From the NCBI GenBank assembly GCA_011322515.1, contig DRMS01000107.1, positions 1-5,814 on the forward strand: a DNA stretch of 5,814 bases, read 5' to 3'. Made by a program: the position numbers and the translations under genes. The stretch comes from Leucothrix mucor (lineage in GTDB: Bacteria; Pseudomonadota; Gammaproteobacteria; Thiotrichales; Thiotrichaceae). The first letter of the stretch is position 1. Every line of letters begins with the position of its first letter. Below the pieces are notes generated by a model. The model did not search any database and was not told where the DNA came from. It worked only from the letters and a program-made list of their open reading frames with translations. Below, piece by piece: positions 3,838 through 5,814 of the stretch.

Positions 3838-5814
3838 AATGGCGTTCCTCACCTGAACCTGCGACATTTTCAACACAGCGTTCACAAAGTTCAGGATGAT
3901 CAGCATCACTACCAACAGAATCCTGATGATGCCAACAGCGCACGCATTTATCCTTTGGCGATACCATGCTTTGCAGCCAAACATTGTCCAGACCATTAAC
4001 CGCCATACTATGATCAGGCTGACTCTCTGCTTGTTGTACTAACGTTGCCGAAGTCATTAGTACAAAGCGTAATTCATCACCGAGCTTATTAAGCGCATCA
4101 AAAGTCTCGCCAGAACAGTGGATTAACACCTCAGCGTCCAGTGAAGAACCAATGCCTTTGTCTTTACGCAATTGCTCTAATTGTTTACCACTTGCTTCAC
4201 GAATAGCAAAAATTTTCAGCCAATCGGTTTCGGTGACTTTTTCATTATCACCTAATTCAAACAGACCGTCATACCATTCACTTAAAAGTGCAAACTCAGC
4301 GTGTTCAAAGGGCATTTTTTGCCACAATTCTTCAGCGGTAAAACTGAGAATAGGCGTCATCCAGCGAGTTAGCGCGCGTAGAATATGATATGCCGCTGTT
4401 TGTGCTGAACGCCTTGCAGTTGAATCGGCTTGCATGGTGTATTGGCGATCTTTGGTAATGTCCAGATACAAGCTACCCATTTGAATCGAGCAGAAATGTA
4501 AGATCTCTTGATACACTAAATGGAATTGCATATCAGCGTAAGCATCAATGATGTTAGCCTGTGACTTTGCCGCCTGTGCCACTGCCCAGCGATCTAGCGC
4601 AAGCATATCCTCTGCCGCGACAAGATCCGTGTCAGGATTAAAATCACTGATATTAGAGAGTAAATAACGCGATGTATTACGAATACGACGATACGCATCC
4701 GCTGCACGTTTTAAAATCTCATCCGATACCGTGATTTCACGGCTATAGTCTGTTGATGAAATCCATAGACGCAGAATATCCGCCCCCAAATTTTTCATCA
4801 CCTTCATAGGGGCAATAATATTACCCAATGACTTTGACATTTTCTTGCCGTTAGCGTCCACCACAAAACCGTGCGTTAGCACGTTTTTATACGGCGCTTC
4901 ATCATTTATTGCAACGGATGTGAGCAGTGAAGACTGGAACCAGCCACGATGTTGATCAGACCCTTCTAGATATAAATCCGCAGGTGCCGATAAATTATCA
5001 CGCCGTCTTAAAACCGACTCATGCGTGGTACCTGAGTCAAACCATACATCCAGTGTATCGGTGGTTTTTTCATAATGTTTTGCATCACTGCCAATAAATT
5101 CTTCAATGCTGGTGCGATGCCAATACTCAATACCTTCCCGCTCCATACCTTGTGCTACTTTTTCCATAATGGCTTGCGTTTGAGGGTGTAACTCCTGCGT
5201 TTCATTATGGATAAAGAGTGGAATCGGCACACCCCAAAAGCGTTGGCGTGAGATACACCAATCAGGGCGATCTTCGATCATTTTATAGATGCGATTCTCA
5301 CCCCAGTTAGGAATCCACTTTACACTCTTAATCGATTGCAATGCTTTTGCACGTAGCGCTTGTTTTTCCATGCTAATAAACCACTGCGGTGTGGCACGGA
5401 AAATAATCGGTGATTTATGTCGCCAGCAATGTGGATAGCTATGTCTGATTTTTTCAGATTTTAATAAGCGCTTATTTTTCTCCAGTAATTCCAGCGTAAG
5501 ATCATTGCCTTTATAAACAAATAAACCGCCAAATAACGGCACATCATCCAGATAACAACCATTATTGCCAATAGGATTATAAATTTCGATGTTATAACGC
5601 TTGGCCACCACGTAGTCATCCGCACCATGTGCAGGGGCTGTATGCACTGCACCTGTACCACCTTCCGCAGTCACATGATCGCCTAAAATAATAGGTACTT
5701 GACGATCAAAGAAAGGATGCTTTAACTGTATTAACTCAAGATCAGCGCCTTGACAACGCCCAATCACTGCATAATTTTCAATCTCATAACGCGCTAGGGC
5801 AGACTCATGCAAGG
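3830..5814 (-). CDS. ileS: Isoleucyl-tRNA synthetase, C-terminal ~660 residues (5' end outside window)
   Basis: The reading frame is open to the window edge and ends in TAA at 3832-3830. IleRS charges tRNA-Ile with isoleucine in the cytoplasm and hydrolyses mischarged valine. Compared with the 938-residue E. coli enzyme, roughly the first 280 residues, including the HIGH motif, are missing because of the window edge. Numbering from base 5812: CP1 editing-domain motif GTGAVHTAPAHGADDY at 53-68, RPDWCISRQRFWGVP at 182-196, LDVWFDSG at 254-261, GSDQHRGWF at 284-292, and the ATP-binding KMSKS loop at 324-328. The anticodon-binding helical domain follows from about 370, and a C-terminal zinc site uses C623, C626, C643 and C646. 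The zinc-binding C-terminus places it with the typical bacterial IleRS type. It overlaps lspA by 8 bp. No frameshift is seen. Confidence 0.98.
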   Translation of the reverse strand, partial: LHESALARYEIENYAVIGRCQGADLELIQLKHPFFDRQVPIILGDHVTAEGGTGAVHTAPAHGADDYVVAKRYNIEIYNPIGNNGCYLDDVPLFGGLFVYKGNDLTLELLEKNKRLLKSEKIRHSYPHCWRHKSPIIFRATPQWFISMEKQALRAKALQSIKSVKWIPNWGENRIYKMIEDRPDWCISRQRFWGVPIPLFIHNETQELHPQTQAIMEKVAQGMEREGIEYWHRTSIEEFIGSDAKHYEKTTDTLDVWFDSGTTHESVLRRRDNLSAPADLYLEGSDQHRGWFQSSLLTSVAINDEAPYKNVLTHGFVVDANGKKMSKSLGNIIAPMKVMKNLGADILRLWISSTDYSREITVSDEILKRAADAYRRIRNTSRYLLSNISDFNPDTDLVAAEDMLALDRWAVAQAAKSQANIIDAYADMQFHLVYQEILHFCSIQMGSLYLDITKDRQYTMQADSTARRSAQTAAYHILRALTRWMTPILSFTAEELWQKMPFEHAEFALLSEWYDGLFELGDNEKVTETDWLKIFAIREASGKQLEQLRKDKGIGSSLDAEVLIHCSGETFDALNKLGDELRFVLMTSATLVQQAESQPDHSMAVNGLDNVWLQSMVSPKDKCVRCWHHQDSVGSDADHPELCERCVENVAGSGEERHYA
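3845..3850 (-). promoter_or_regulatory. Shine-Dalgarno of lspA inside the ileS end (GAGGAA)
   Basis: GAGGAA sits 7 nt upstream of ATG 3837, within the last codons of ileS. It decides the lspA start and points to coupled translation of the two overlapping genes. Confidence 0.75.

Noticed and set aside
3838..3996. Longer lspA reading frame starting at 3996, adding about 53 residues
   Set aside because: The extension overlaps the conserved zinc-binding end of ileS in another frame, does not resemble LspA, and lacks a ribosome site. ATG 3837 with GAGGAA gives the normal length.
5810..5812. TTG at 5812 as a real start for a 660-residue ileS
   Set aside because: The reading frame is open to the window edge and the protein begins in the middle of the editing region, so the true start is outside the window.

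Overview
The window looks like chromosomal DNA from a gammaproteobacterium of moderate to low GC. The housekeeping proteins (YbeY, YbeZ/PhoH, LspA, IleRS) resemble gammaproteobacterial families over their whole visible length. The genus cannot be fixed from the sequence alone. The abundance of short, hairpin-rich intergenic repeats suggests a repeat-rich environmental lineage, but that is inference. All five genes lie on the minus strand, so transcription runs from high to low coordinates.

In transcription order: (1) 5814-3830 is the last 660 or so codons of ileS (isoleucyl-tRNA synthetase). (2) Overlapping its end by 8 bp is lspA (signal peptidase II, 3837-3343). (3) 3342-2755 is a 588-bp gene-free stretch. 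It holds a 210-bp repeat (copy 2), a textbook CRP-type operator with a TATAAT -10 box, and a 164-bp long imperfect palindrome just downstream of that promoter. (4) 2754-1774 encodes a class I SAM-dependent methyltransferase resembling the PhcB-like family (3-hydroxy fatty acid methyl ester synthesis). (5) 1773-1362 is a 412-bp gene-free stretch with repeat copy 1 and then a good sigma-70 promoter. (6) 1361-357 is ybeZ (PhoH-like ATPase, TTG start), followed by (7) the 5' part of ybeY (rRNA maturation endoribonuclease), cut by the window edge.

Two conserved housekeeping pairs, ileS-lspA and ybeZ-ybeY, which in E. coli lie in unrelated operons, are joined here across an accessory module. The module is one methyltransferase gene with its own apparent CRP-controlled promoter and structured leader, bracketed by two direct copies of a roughly 200-bp MITE-like element at about 97% identity. 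The main points of interest are this bracketed cassette, the CRP site centred at -41.5 from the predicted start, the long hairpin that would form most of the methyltransferase mRNA leader, and the possibility that the enzyme makes a fatty-acid-derived signal. No tRNA, rRNA, CRISPR array or convincing intrinsic terminator was seen.
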